Of a stretch of 64,000 bases of DNA, positions 16,618 to 25,371 are shown in pieces. The position numbers were made by a program, and so were the translations under genes. How positions within the stretch are numbered: the first letter of the stretch is position 1; the number at the start of each line of letters is the position of its first letter. Source of the DNA: Streptomyces liliifuscus (lineage in GTDB: Bacteria > Actinomycetota > Actinomycetes > Streptomycetales > Streptomycetaceae); NCBI RefSeq assembly GCF_016598615.1, contig NZ_CP066831.1, positions 4,960,001-5,024,000 of the forward strand, given 5' to 3'. The notes below the pieces were generated by a model. That model was not told where the DNA came from and made no database searches. It saw only the letters and a list, made by a program, of their open reading frames with translations.

Positions 16618-18039
16618 GTGGCAGCCGCAAGGTCGCCCCATGGTGCCACCGGGATCGGTGGGGCCGGGGCGGGACGAACGAGCGGATCGGGCCCGGTGCG
16701 AGGGGCCGTCCGTTCCGTCGGGCGTGCCCTGCACCTGCCGTTCACGGGGACGGCCAGGGGCATCAGAAAGGCGACACACGCGCACGGCGCGGGCGAGTCG
16801 GGCCTCGGCAAGCTGATCGAACTGCACGGGGTGAACGGCGCCGGCGACATGATGATCACCGTCGCGCTCGCCTCCACGGTCTTCTTCTCGGTGCCGACGG
16901 ACGAGGCCCGAGGCCGCGTGGCGCTCTACCTCGCGATCACCATGGCCCCGTTCGCACTCCTCGCCCCGGTCATCGGGCCGCTCCTGGACCGCCTCCCGCA
17001 CGGCCGCCGCGCCGCGATGGCGGGCGCGTTCATCGCCCGCGCGTTCATGGCCCTGCTGCTGTCGAGCGCGGTCGTCACGGGCAGCATCGAGCTCTACCCG
17101 GCGGCCCTCGGCGTCCTGGTGGCGTCGAAGGCGTACGGCGTGGTCAGAAGCGCCGTGGTGCCCCGGCTCCTGCCACCCGCGTTCTCCCTGGTGAAGGCGA
17201 ACTCACGGGTCACGCTCGGCGGCCTCCTCGCCACCGGTGTGGCCGCCCCGATCGGGGCCGGACTGCAGGCCCTCGGGCCGCGCTATCCGCTCTACGGCGC
17301 CTTCGTGATCTTCGTGGCCGGTACGTTCCTGTCGTTCCAGCTCCCGCACAAGGTGGACTCCGCCAAGGGCGAGGACAAGGCCCTGCTCGCCGCGGACGAG
17401 CAGCACCTGCACGGGCCGCACCTGAAACCGCCGAAGCGCCCGGGGCTGCGTACGGTCGGCACGGCGGTCACGCACGCGCTCGCCGCGAACGCGGCGCTGC
17501 GCTGTCTCTCCGGGTTCCTGATCTTCTTCCTCGCGTTCCTGCTGCGCGAGCATCCGCTGGCCGGTGCGAGCGCGGCGGTCTCGCTGGGGATAGTGGGTGT
17601 CTCGGCGGGCGCGGGCAACGCGCTCGGCACGGCGGTCGGGGCGGCGCTGAGAACCCGGTCCCCGGAGCTGATCATCGTGACGGTGATCGCGGTGGTGCTG
17701 GGTGTCGCGATCACGGCCGCGGTGTTCTTCGGGGTGATCCTCGTCGCCATACTCGCCGCGTTCGCCGGGTTCGCGCAGGCGCTGTCCAAGCTGTCGCTGG
17801 ACGCGCTGATCCAGCGGGACGTGCCGGAACTGGTCCGGACGTCCGCGTTCGCCCGCTCGGAGACCATCCTGCAGATGGCCTGGGTGGTCGGTGGGGCGAT
17901 CGGCATCGCGCTCCCGCTCAACGGCACGCTGGGGTTGTCCGTGGCCGCCGCGATCGTCGCCGCCGGCTGGCTCACCACGGTCCGGGGACTGCTGGTCGCG
18001 GCCCGCCGCGGTGGACGGCAGCACGCACGGGTGGCGTGA
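16618..18039 (+). CDS. MFS-type membrane transporter
   Basis: A protein of about 473 residues if the GTG at 16618 is used. The first 70 residues are soluble and Gly/Arg-rich, so a start at an internal GTG is also possible. Twelve hydrophobic segments follow, with a loop rich in charged and His residues near the middle (LLAADEQHLHGPHLKPPKRPG). The first helix region DMMITVALASTVFFSVP and the RVALYLAITMAPFALLAPVIG segment fit the major facilitator family. In Streptomyces this gene commonly lies between DUF3027 and DUF2771 genes. The substrate is unknown. Confidence 0.75.
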   Translation: MAAARSPHGATGIGGAGAGRTSGSGPVRGAVRSVGRALHLPFTGTARGIRKATHAHGAGESGLGKLIELHGVNGAGDMMITVALASTVFFSVPTDEARGRVALYLAITMAPFALLAPVIGPLLDRLPHGRRAAMAGAFIARAFMALLLSSAVVTGSIELYPAALGVLVASKAYGVVRSAVVPRLLPPAFSLVKANSRVTLGGLLATGVAAPIGAGLQALGPRYPLYGAFVIFVAGTFLSFQLPHKVDSAKGEDKALLAADEQHLHGPHLKPPKRPGLRTVGTAVTHALAANAALRCLSGFLIFFLAFLLREHPLAGASAAVSLGIVGVSAGAGNALGTAVGAALRTRSPELIIVTVIAVVLGVAITAAVFFGVILVAILAAFAGFAQALSKLSLDALIQRDVPELVRTSAFARSETILQMAWVVGGAIGIALPLNGTLGLSVAAAIVAAGWLTTVRGLLVAARRGGRQHARVA

Positions 18040-18052
18040 GGGCCTCGGCCCC

Positions 18053-18145
18053 TGAAGGGGCGCGGGGAACGGCGCGGTCTTTTTAGGGGCGCGGGGAACT
18101 GCGCAGTCTTTAGGGGCGCGGGGAACTGCGCGACCAGCCACGACG
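18053..18145 (+). repeat. Three tandem GCR copies
   Basis: Three forward copies follow each other directly after the MFS stop. The first reads GGGGCGCGGGGAACGGCGCG, the next two are canonical. They are joined by short T-rich links (GTCTTTTTAG and GTCTTTAG). A 7-bp hairpin (CCCCACC with GGTGGGG, 18220-18239) lies further downstream. Confidence 0.85.
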
Positions 18146-18267
18146 GGCCCGCGCCTCTCATCACGGACCCGCCACCCCCCAGCCCGTCCGGCGCGAGGAC
18201 AAGCGCGGCGCGCCGCGTACCCCACCCGCGTAGGTGGGGCGCCAGGGCCGCCCGATAGCCTTCGGGC

Positions 18268-18756
18268 ATGAGCTCCCAGCGTCCCCTTGCGCGCCGTCGC
18301 CGCGCCGTCGCCGCCGCAGGCGCCGTTTCCGCCGGACTTCTCGTCCTGTCCGCCTGTGACAAGCCGACGCCGATGGCCACCGTCACGATCGGCAACGACT
18401 CGGTCAGCACCGAGGCCGAGTGCTACAAGGACGGCGACAACATCGGCCGCGCGGAAGCCGCCAAGTGCGCCCTCAAGAAGGCCTCCGACACGATCAGCGT
18501 CCCACAGGGCGAGACGCTGCGGATCGGTGTCGACCCGGAGATCGCGGACGAGGGCTGGGCCCTGTGGATCAACGGTCAGCGCGTCACCGACCCGTTCAAG
18601 AAGACGTACTACTCCTTCGAGGGCGTCGACCTCTTCGCGAGCCAGCAGGGCCAGCCCGCGCCGAAGACGCTGAACATCAGCATCGTCCAGCAGAACAAGG
18701 CCGACTCGAAGTTCGCGGGCGTCTGGAACTTCAAGCTCGAGAACGCCGACGCTTGA
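18268..18756 (+). CDS. DUF2771 lipoprotein
   Basis: A 162-residue lipoprotein: Arg-rich N-region, hydrophobic core, then the lipobox VLSAC with Cys near residue 30. The mature part (TVTIGNDSVSTEAECYKDG and later GVWNFKLENADA) matches the actinobacterial DUF2771 family, which has no known function. Two further Cys (near 52 and 66) may form a disulfide. It lies 19 bases before mqnB and may be co-transcribed with the menaquinone genes. A small hairpin (GCCCGA-TAGCCT-TCGGGC) ends one base before the ATG and could affect initiation. Confidence 0.8.
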   Translation: MSSQRPLARRRRAVAAAGAVSAGLLVLSACDKPTPMATVTIGNDSVSTEAECYKDGDNIGRAEAAKCALKKASDTISVPQGETLRIGVDPEIADEGWALWINGQRVTDPFKKTYYSFEGVDLFASQQGQPAPKTLNISIVQQNKADSKFAGVWNFKLENADA

Positions 18757-18775
18757 GCCGCCCGGTCCGCCGCCC

Positions 18776-19519
18776 ATGCGTGTCCTCGTAGCCACCGCGG
18801 TCCTCGTCGAACGGGACGCGGTGGCCGCGGCGTTCGCGCCCTCACCGGCCCGGGAGTACGCGATTCCGGGGGCGACCCTGAGCAGGGTGACGCCCGCGGA
18901 GGGCGGCCCCGTCGTCCTCGATCTGCTCGCCGCGGGCGTGGGCCCGGCGGCCGCCGCCGCCGCGACCGCGGCGGCGCTGACGGCAGCCGCTCTGGATGAG
19001 CAGCCCTCCGGACCGTACGACCTGGTCGTCTCCGCCGGTATCGGGGGCGGCTTCCAGCCCGAGGCACCCGTCGGATCGCTCGTCCTCGCCGACGAGATCA
19101 CCGCGGCGGATCTCGGCGCCGAGACCGCGGACGGATTCGTACCGGTCACCGAACTGGGCTTCGGGGCTGTCACCCACCGTCCGCCGGAATCACTCGTACG
19201 AGCGGTCGCGGCCGTCACCGGAGCGCGTACCGGTGCTGTTCTCACCGTCAACACCGTGACCGGAAGCGCCGACCGCGCCGCCGAACTGCGCCGGCGCCAT
19301 CCAGGGGCGCTCGCCGAGGCGATGGAGGGATTCGGGGTCGCTGAGGCCGCCGCCGCGCACGGTGTGCCCGTACTGGAGCTCCGTGCCGTGTCCAACCCCG
19401 TCGGGCCCCGCGACCGCGCCGCCTGGCGGATCGGGGACGCCCTCGCGGCACTCACCGGGGCGTTCGGGAAGCTCGCGCCCGCATTGGAGAGTTGGAATCC
19501 ACATGACCGCACTCAATGA
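18776..19519 (+). CDS. mqnB: Futalosine hydrolase
   Basis: A 247-residue nucleoside-phosphorylase-fold enzyme. It cleaves futalosine to hypoxanthine and dehypoxanthine futalosine in the menaquinone pathway that uses futalosine. Seen in the sequence are the N-terminal MRVLVATAVLVERDAV, the SAGIGGGF loop and the C-terminal EAMEGFGVAEAA with RAVSNPVGPRDRAAW, all typical of MqnB. Its end overlaps the start of mqnD by 17 bases, indicating translational coupling. The pairing with mqnD makes the assignment secure. Confidence 0.93.
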   Translation: MRVLVATAVLVERDAVAAAFAPSPAREYAIPGATLSRVTPAEGGPVVLDLLAAGVGPAAAAAATAAALTAAALDEQPSGPYDLVVSAGIGGGFQPEAPVGSLVLADEITAADLGAETADGFVPVTELGFGAVTHRPPESLVRAVAAVTGARTGAVLTVNTVTGSADRAAELRRRHPGALAEAMEGFGVAEAAAAHGVPVLELRAVSNPVGPRDRAAWRIGDALAALTGAFGKLAPALESWNPHDRTQ

Positions 19520-20411
19520 GAACGAGACCGACGCCGACGCCGGTGCAGGCACCGGCGGCTCCGGTGGCACCGAGCCGCTGAAGATCGCGTACTCGCCCTG
19601 CCCGAACGACACCTTCGTCTTCGACGCCTGGGCCCATGGCCGGATCCCGGGGGCGCCCGCGCTGGACGTGACCTTCGCGGACATCGACATCACCAACGGC
19701 ATGGCGGAACGCGGCGAGTTCGACGTCCTGAAGGTGTCGTACGCCGTCCTGCCGTACGTCCTGGACGAATGGGCCCTGCTGCCCTGCGGGGGCGCGCTGG
19801 GGCGGGGCTGCGGGCCGCTGGTGCTGACCCGGGAGCCCGGCGTGGACCTCACCGGCCGCACGGTCGCCGTGCCGAGCGAGAGGTCGACCGCCTACCTGCT
19901 GTTCCGTCTGTGGGCCGCGGACACCGTGCCCGGCGGGGTCGGCGAGATCGTCGTCATGCCGTTCCACGAGATCATGCCGGCGGTGCGGGACGGCAAGGTC
20001 GACGCGGGCCTGGTGATCCACGAGGCGCGCTTCACCTACCAGAACTACGGGCTCCACAAGCTCGCGGACATGGGCGAGCACTGGGAGTCGACGACGGGGC
20101 TGCCGATCCCGCTCGGCGCGATCATCGCCAAGCGGTCGCTGGGCGAGGACACGTTGCGGCTGCTCGCCGAGTCCGCCCGTACGTCGGTGCGGGCCGCCTG
20201 GGACGACCCCGAGGCGTCTCGGGCGTACGTCATGGAGCACGCCCAGGAGATGGACGTCTCCGTCGCGAACCAGCACATCGGGCTGTACGTCAACGAGTTC
20301 ACGGCCGACCTCGGGGAGGACGGGTACGCGGCGGTTCGGGGGCTGTTGACGCGTGCGGCGGCCGAAGGGCTGGTGCCGGCTCTTGCGCCGGACGCGCTTT
20401 CGTTTCCCTGA
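19503..20411 (+). CDS. mqnD: 1,4-dihydroxy-6-naphthoate synthase
   Basis: A 302-residue enzyme of the futalosine route that converts cyclic dehypoxanthine futalosine to 1,4-dihydroxy-6-naphthoate. The signature KIAYSPCPNDTFVFDAWAHG lies near residues 27-46, and VSYAVLPYVLDEW and VIHEARFTYQNYGLHKL follow in the usual order. The ATG at 19503 lies inside the end of mqnB and precedes a short Asp/Gly-rich leader. The other mqn genes are not in the window. A strong hairpin directly follows the stop. Confidence 0.94.
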   Translation: MTALNENETDADAGAGTGGSGGTEPLKIAYSPCPNDTFVFDAWAHGRIPGAPALDVTFADIDITNGMAERGEFDVLKVSYAVLPYVLDEWALLPCGGALGRGCGPLVLTREPGVDLTGRTVAVPSERSTAYLLFRLWAADTVPGGVGEIVVMPFHEIMPAVRDGKVDAGLVIHEARFTYQNYGLHKLADMGEHWESTTGLPIPLGAIIAKRSLGEDTLRLLAESARTSVRAAWDDPEASRAYVMEHAQEMDVSVANQHIGLYVNEFTADLGEDGYAAVRGLLTRAAAEGLVPALAPDALSFP

Positions 20412-20416
20412 AAAGC

Positions 20417-20448
20417 TGCGCCCGCTCCCCTGAAGGGGCGCGGGCGCA
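20417..20448. terminator. Bidirectional terminator between mqnD and the cold-shock gene
   Basis: A 14-bp stem with one mismatch (TGCGCCCGCTCCCC against GGGGCGCGGGCGCA) and a TGAA tetraloop lies 6 bases after the mqnD stop and 35 bases beyond the end of the convergent cold-shock gene. Confidence 0.85.
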
Positions 20449-20482
20449 GAAACCCCGTACCGGGAGTCTGCGAAGCAGGTCC

Positions 20483-20866
20483 CTAGACGTCCAGTTGGTC
20501 CGCCACCGCTCGGAGCAGGCCCGCGATCTTCGCGCCGGAGGCCTTGTCGGGGTAGCGGCCCCTTTCCAGCATGGGCGTGATGTTTTCGAGGAGGGTCGTC
20601 AAGTCCTGCACGATGGACGCCAGTTCATCCGGCTTACGGCGCTGGGCGGCCGCGACGGACGGGGTCGGGTCCAGGATCGTCACCGAAAGCGCCTGGTCAC
20701 CGCGCTGTCCGGCGACCACGCCGAACTCCACGCGCTGACCCGGCTTGAGAACATCGACTCCGGCGGGCAGGACCGAGGAATGAACGAAGACGTCGCCGCC
20801 GTCGTCGCGGGAGAGAAAGCCGAAGCCCTTCTCGCTGTTGAACCACTTGACCTTGCCGGTAGGCAC
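20483..20866 (-). CDS. Cold-shock domain protein with helical C-terminal extension
   Basis: A 127-residue protein from GTG at 20866. Residues 1-65 form a cold-shock domain with RNP1 GKVKWFNSEKGFGFLSRDDG and RNP2 DVFVHSS, and bind single-stranded nucleic acid. The last 60 residues (RKPDELASIVQDLTTLLENI and GRYPDKASGAKIAGLLRAVA) form a predicted helical extension that ordinary 67-residue CspA proteins lack. This longer type is found in actinomycetes beside mqnD. A longer in-frame start at 20950 has no ribosome binding site. Confidence 0.9.
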   Translation of the reverse strand: MPTGKVKWFNSEKGFGFLSRDDGGDVFVHSSVLPAGVDVLKPGQRVEFGVVAGQRGDQALSVTILDPTPSVAAAQRRKPDELASIVQDLTTLLENITPMLERGRYPDKASGAKIAGLLRAVADQLDV

Positions 20867-21053
20867 GTCTGTCCTCGTCCTCGTACTCGTCGGGAAACTG
20901 CGTCTGAAAACTGCGGCCGAAACTGCTCGGGAAACGGGTCCGTATAGCACTACAGCGGGTCGTCGGACCCGCCGGTACCAAGGCTAATGGTCCGGCGGCT
21001 GCTGACAAGACGTCGCCGGATTGTTCCTCCGCGCAGGGAACTACCCTGGTCGG

Positions 21054-21302
21054 GTGCGTGACAAAACCCAAACGAATTCCGCCGCGGCCGGAGACGGACT
21101 GATCCGTGCCGGTGCCATCGTGTTCTTCGTCGGCGCCTTGGCCACACTGGTCACCGTTGCCCCACTGTTGCTGGGTACGACGCCCTTTCCCACGTACATG
21201 TTCGGGTTGAGCATGTTGATGGGGGTCGGGTTCCTGATTGCGGGGGCGGGGGTGTTCCAGTCGATTGCCAGTGGGCGGCGCCAGGCGCGTGAGGGGTCCT
21301 GA
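21054..21302 (+). CDS. Small two-helix membrane protein
   Basis: An 82-residue protein starting at GTG 21054 (VRDKTQTNSAAAGDGLIRAG). Two hydrophobic segments (about residues 17-37 and 45-68) are separated by a short GTTPFPTYMFG turn and followed by a basic C-terminus (SGRRQAREGS). It matches short conserved Streptomyces integral membrane proteins of unknown function. It is divergent from the cold-shock gene. Confidence 0.7.
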   Translation: MRDKTQTNSAAAGDGLIRAGAIVFFVGALATLVTVAPLLLGTTPFPTYMFGLSMLMGVGFLIAGAGVFQSIASGRRQAREGS

Positions 21303-21319
21303 ACGGTCGTTCGTCGACC

Positions 21320-21370
21320 GCGGGCCGGTGGGGCCGGTCGCGCAGTACCCCGCGCCCCTATCGGGGCGCG
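21320..21370 (-). repeat. GCR copy (reverse)
   Basis: A reverse copy with one substitution in the core (GCGCAGTACCCCGCGCCCC), followed by TATCGGGGCGCG, which can pair with the CGCGCCCC end. It sits between the convergent small membrane protein and HAD genes and overlaps the end of the latter. Confidence 0.75.
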
Positions 21371-22002
21371 CCCACGTATCCCACCAGCCAACTCGGGAAC
21401 TCCGTCAGGTCCGTGAGGATCACGTCCGCGCCCGCCTGCCGTAGTTCGTCCGCGTCGCACGGGCCCGTGGCGACGGCCACGGACAGGGCGTTCGCGGTGC
21501 GGGCGCCCCGTACGTCGCCGGTGTGGTCGCCGACGTAGACGCCGGCGTCGTACTCGCGCAGGGCCTCCGCCTTGCGTTCGGCCCACAGGTCACCGATGAC
21601 GGCGTCGGGCTCGATGCCGAGGTGGCTGAGATGCAGCTTGGCATTCGGCTCGTATTTGGCGGTGACGACGATGGCCCGGCCGCCGGCCTCCCGTACCGCC
21701 GCTATGGCCTCGCGGGCGCCGGCCATCGCGGGCGTCGCGGCGATGGCGTGTGTGGGGTACATCTCCCGGTAGACGTCCGCCACGGCCGCGACCTCCTCGG
21801 CCGGGAACCAGTTCACCAGCTCCTCCGCAAGCGGCGGCCCGAGCCGTGTGATGGCCAGATCGGCATCGATGTACGTCCCGGTCCGCGCGGAAAGTGCCTG
21901 GTAGCAGGCGTGGATACCGGGCCGGGAGTCAATGAGGGTCATGTCGAGATCGAAGCCGACGGTCAGCACACGAGAAGTCATATGGACCATTGTGCCCAGC
22001 AA
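21358..22002 (-). CDS. HAD-family hydrolase, phosphoglycolate-phosphatase-like
   Basis: A 214-residue haloacid-dehalogenase-type phosphatase. The nucleophile motif is FDLDMTLIDSRPG, with the nucleophile Asp at about residue 18. Motif II Thr lies in AIVVTAKYEP, motif III Lys in the KYEPNAKLHLSHLGI region, and motif IV in YVGDHTGDVRGA. The start is likely TTG at 22002 because AGGAGAG stands six bases upstream; the internal ATG at 21981 is an alternative. The substrate is unknown: phosphoglycolate or a nucleotide are typical for this subgroup. Confidence 0.85.
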   Translation of the reverse strand: MLGTMVHMTSRVLTVGFDLDMTLIDSRPGIHACYQALSARTGTYIDADLAITRLGPPLAEELVNWFPAEEVAAVADVYREMYPTHAIAATPAMAGAREAIAAVREAGGRAIVVTAKYEPNAKLHLSHLGIEPDAVIGDLWAERKAEALREYDAGVYVGDHTGDVRGARTANALSVAVATGPCDADELRQAGADVILTDLTEFPSWLVGYVGAPR

Positions 22003-22045
22003 AGATGGCTCTCCTGTGATGCCCCGGTGACCATCAGCGCCCCTT

Positions 22046-22088
22046 CAGGGGCGCGGGGAACTACGCGATCAGCCCCCACCGGCCCGCG
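22046..22088 (+). repeat. GCR copy (forward)
   Basis: A forward copy with AACTACGCG in place of AACTGCGCG, followed by the full ATCAGCCCCCACCGGCCCGCGG tail. It lies in the gap between the divergent HAD and ABC transporter genes, one of the few copies located upstream of genes on both sides. Confidence 0.8.
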
Positions 22089-22176
22089 GCCGACAAGCGC
22101 CCCCAACCGGCCACATACACTCAGCCAAGCCTTACCAAACCAGCCAGCCAGCCACGCACTCCCCGGAGCACCAGCC

Positions 22177-23169
22177 ATGCAAGCCAGACGCCCAGTCGCC
22201 CTGGCGGCAGCCGTCCTGGCCCTGCTGCTGGCGATCCTGTTCAGCCTGGCCTTCGGCGCCCGCGCCATCCCACCCTCCGCCGTGCTGGACGCCCTCCTGA
22301 ACGGCGGCCACAGCGACGCCGCCGAAGTCGTACGCGGCCTCCGCGTCCCCCGTACCGCCATCGGCCTCATGGTCGGCGCGGGACTCGCACTCGCCGGCAC
22401 GGTCCTCCAGGGCATCACCCGCAACCCCATCGCCGACCCCGGCATCCTGGGCATCAGCCAGGGCGCATCGGTCGGCGTCGTCCTCGCCATCGCGTTCGCG
22501 GGGATCCACACGCTCACGGGGTATGTGTGGTTCGCCTTCGTGGGCGCGGCGATCGCTTCGGTCGCGGTGTACGCGATCGCGTCGAGCGGGCGGGGCGGCG
22601 CGACGCCGGTGAAGCTCGCCCTGGGCGGCGCCGCGATCAACGCGCTGCTCGTGTCGGTCACCACCGCCGTGCTCACCACCAAGGCGTCCGCGCTGGACGA
22701 GTTCCGCTTCTGGCAGGTGGGCTCGCTGTCCGGGCGGGACGCGGAGATCGTCGGACAGGTGTGGCCGTTCCTGCTGGTCGGGGCCGTGCTCGTGCTGTCG
22801 GTGGCCCGCGGGCTCGACGCGCTCGCGCTCGGCGAGGACGTCGCCCGGGGGCTGGGGCAGCGGGTCGCGACGGTACGGATCGTCGGCGGGCTCGGAGCCA
22901 CCGTCCTCACCGGGGTCGGCGTCGCCGCGGCCGGACCCCTCGCCTTCATCGGGCTCGCCGTTCCGCACATCGCCCGCGCGATCGTGGGGCCCGACCACCG
23001 CTGGGTGCTGCCGCTCGCCGCGCTCCTCGGCCCGACCATGCTGCTCGTCTCGGACACCGTCGGCCGGGTGCTGTTCCCGCCGAGCGAGGTCCCGGCGGGC
23101 GTGATGACGGCTCTGATCGGGGTGCCGTTCCTGGTCGGGCTCGTCCGCAGGAAGGCGGTACCGGCGTGA
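22177..23169 (+). CDS. FecCD-type ABC transporter permease 1
   Basis: A 330-residue permease with 8-10 hydrophobic segments, of the iron-siderophore/cobalamin/heme importer type. Hallmarks are RVPRTAIGLMVGAGLALAGT, then GITRNPIADPGILGISQGAS, and GPLAFIGLAVPHIAR near the C-terminus, which is the loop that contacts the ATPase. The ATG at 22177 has GGAG eight bases upstream. Its stop overlaps the GTG of the next permease, so the two are coupled. No binding-protein gene is adjacent, so the siderophore or cofactor is unknown. Confidence 0.9.
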   Translation: MQARRPVALAAAVLALLLAILFSLAFGARAIPPSAVLDALLNGGHSDAAEVVRGLRVPRTAIGLMVGAGLALAGTVLQGITRNPIADPGILGISQGASVGVVLAIAFAGIHTLTGYVWFAFVGAAIASVAVYAIASSGRGGATPVKLALGGAAINALLVSVTTAVLTTKASALDEFRFWQVGSLSGRDAEIVGQVWPFLLVGAVLVLSVARGLDALALGEDVARGLGQRVATVRIVGGLGATVLTGVGVAAAGPLAFIGLAVPHIARAIVGPDHRWVLPLAALLGPTMLLVSDTVGRVLFPPSEVPAGVMTALIGVPFLVGLVRRKAVPA

Positions 23170-24290
23170 CGACGGCCGCGACGAGCCACAAGACCCCAAC
23201 GCCCCCCACGACCAAGACCTCCACGGCCGGAAGGGCGACCACCACCGCCTCCGCCGGCTACTCCGTACTCCGCGTCCGGCGGGCCACCTTCCTGCTGCAC
23301 CGGCGGGCGGTCGCCGTGGGCGCGGGCCTCGCCGTGCTGCTCGCGGCGACCTGTCTCGCGTACCTCTGTGTCGGCGAGAGCTTCGTCGCGCCCGGTGAGG
23401 TGCTGAAGGTCCTGGCCGGGCGGCCGTCGGCGGACGAGCTGGTGGTCGGGACGCTGCGGGCGCCCCGGCTGGTGGTCGGGCTGCTCGTCGGGGCGGCCTT
23501 CGGGGTCGCGGGCGGGCTGATCCAGACCGTGGCCCGCAATCCGCTCGCCAGCCCGGACATCATCGGGATCAGCCAGGGCGCGAGCGCGCTGACGGTGGGC
23601 GCGATGACGTTCGGGGTGACGTCGTACACGGTCCTGCCGTATCTGTCCGTCGCGGGCGGGCTGCTGGCCGCCGCGCTCGTGTACGTCTTCGCCTGGCGCG
23701 GCGGGCTGCACGCGACACGGTTCGTGCTCATCGGGATCGGGTTCGCGATCGCGCTGCGCTCGGTGACCACGCTCTTCATGACGAAGGGCGACTATCTGGT
23801 CGCGCAGCAGGCGCAGATCTGGATGACGGGCTCGCTGAACGGCCGTGGCTGGGCGGAGGCCGCGCCGCTGGGCTGGACGCTGCTGGTCCTCGTACCGGCC
23901 GTCGCGTGGGCGGCCCGGGCGCAGCGGGCGGTCGGTCTGGACGACGACACGGCGACGGCGCTCGGTGTGCGGCTGAACCGGGTGCGGCTGGGGCTCGTGG
24001 TGCTCGGGGTCGTCCTCGCCTCGGTGGCGACCGGGGCGGCGGGGCCCGTCGACTTCGTGGCGCTGCTCGCTCCGCAGATCGCCCGGCGGATGACCCGTAC
24101 CGCGCAGATCCCGCTCGTGTGCTCGGCGTTGCTGGGTGCCGTCGTCGTCGTGCTCGCCGATCTGCTGGGGCGGAAGCTGTTCTCGCCGACCGAGGTGCCG
24201 GTCGGGGTGTTCACGGCGGCCGTGGGGGCGCCGTATCTGATCTGGCTCATCGTCCGGAGCCGTACCGTCCGTTCTGGGGTCAAGGCGTGA
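23166..24290 (+). CDS. FecCD-type ABC transporter permease 2
   Basis: A 374-residue permease, partner of the one upstream. The GTG at 23166 overlaps the previous stop (GTGA). The first 35 residues are Thr/Ser/Pro-rich and not conserved. Then come RAPRLVVGLLVGAAFGVAGG, TVARNPLASPDIIGISQGAS and GPVDFVALLAPQIARRM, matching permease 1 motif by motif. Together they should form the heterodimeric membrane channel of the importer. Confidence 0.9.
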   Translation: MTTAATSHKTPTPPTTKTSTAGRATTTASAGYSVLRVRRATFLLHRRAVAVGAGLAVLLAATCLAYLCVGESFVAPGEVLKVLAGRPSADELVVGTLRAPRLVVGLLVGAAFGVAGGLIQTVARNPLASPDIIGISQGASALTVGAMTFGVTSYTVLPYLSVAGGLLAAALVYVFAWRGGLHATRFVLIGIGFAIALRSVTTLFMTKGDYLVAQQAQIWMTGSLNGRGWAEAAPLGWTLLVLVPAVAWAARAQRAVGLDDDTATALGVRLNRVRLGLVVLGVVLASVATGAAGPVDFVALLAPQIARRMTRTAQIPLVCSALLGAVVVVLADLLGRKLFSPTEVPVGVFTAAVGAPYLIWLIVRSRTVRSGVKA

Positions 24291-24324
24291 GGCAGAGCAT
24301 GGCAATGGGCAAGAGGGGCAGGGC

Positions 24325-25371
24325 ATGAGCAGGCTGGCTGCGCGTGAGCTGACGCTCGCGTACGAGGACCGCACGGTGGTGCGCGAGCTGGATCTCGCGA
24401 TTCCGGACGGGCGGGTGACGGTCGTCGTCGGGCCCAACGCGTGCGGCAAATCGACCACTTTGCGTGCGCTCGGGCGGCTGCTGAAGCCGAAGGGCGGGGC
24501 CGTGCTCCTTGACGGGACCTCGCTCGCCAAGCTGCCCACCAAGCGGATCGCGCAGCAGATCGGGCTGTTGCCGCAGACGCCGGTCGCCCCCGAGGCGATC
24601 ACGGTCGCGGACCTCGTCTCGCGCGGCCGGCAGCCGCACCAGAGCTGGTGGCAGCAGTGGTCGGAGGCGGACGAGCGGGCCGTGACCGAGGCGATGGAGC
24701 GTACGGACGTGGCCTCGCTGGCCGAGCGGCCCGTGGACGAGCTGTCGGGCGGGCAGCGGCAGCGGGTCTGGATCGCGATGGCGCTCGCGCAGGAGACCGA
24801 ACTGCTGCTCCTGGACGAGCCGACGACGTACCTGGACATCGCGCACCAGGTGGAAGTCCTCGACCTGGTGCGCCAGTTGAACCATGACCGCGGCCGCACG
24901 GTCGTGGTCGTCCTGCACGACCTCAACCAGGCCGCCCGCTACGCCGACCACCTCGTCGCCATGAAGGAGGGCCGGATCGTCGCCTCCGGGACGCCGTCGG
25001 AGGTCGTCACGGCCGATCTCGTACGGGAGGTCTTCGGGCTGGAGTGCGTGGTCGTGCCGGATCCGGTGACCGGGTCGCCGCTGGTGGTGCCGGGGGCGCC
25101 CTGGCGGGGCGGCGATGCCGGTGTTCCGGGCGCGACGAGCGGCACCGAGGCCCCGGTCCCGGCGGGCGAGGCCGGAGCGCCGAGCCCGGAGGGCACCGCG
25201 GAAGTCCCCGGCCCTGCGGGCGGGGCCGAGACGGCCGGCCCCGCGGAGGTCCCGGACGACCCGGAGGTCCTGGAAAGCCCCGGAGTCCCGGTCCAAGGTG
25301 GTGCCCCGGAGGGGGACTCCGCTACCTCGGGCGCTGAGACCTCCACACCAGATACAGCGCCGAAGCGATAG
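24325..25371 (+). CDS. FecE-type ABC transporter ATPase with long disordered tail
   Basis: A 348-residue ATPase that energises the upstream permeases. The Walker A motif is GPNACGKST (about 37-45), the signature ELSGGQRQRVW (about 138-148), Walker B ELLLLDEPTTYLD, and the H-loop VVVVLHDLNQA. Canonical family members end around residue 265. Here about 85 extra residues rich in Pro, Gly, Ala and Glu (from GAPWRGGDAGVPG) are appended and read across the end of the convergent gene for 50 bases. The tail is probably disordered, and could be a read-through extension fixed after loss of an earlier stop. Confidence 0.9.
   Translation: MSRLAARELTLAYEDRTVVRELDLAIPDGRVTVVVGPNACGKSTTLRALGRLLKPKGGAVLLDGTSLAKLPTKRIAQQIGLLPQTPVAPEAITVADLVSRGRQPHQSWWQQWSEADERAVTEAMERTDVASLAERPVDELSGGQRQRVWIAMALAQETELLLLDEPTTYLDIAHQVEVLDLVRQLNHDRGRTVVVVLHDLNQAARYADHLVAMKEGRIVASGTPSEVVTADLVREVFGLECVVVPDPVTGSPLVVPGAPWRGGDAGVPGATSGTEAPVPAGEAGAPSPEGTAEVPGPAGGAETAGPAEVPDDPEVLESPGVPVQGGAPEGDSATSGAETSTPDTAPKR

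Noticed and set aside
21978..24926. A 982-codon frame opposite the FecCD/FecE operon
   Set aside because: It is composed of Arg/Ser/Pro-rich shadow sequence. The plus strand carries intact ABC transporter motifs.
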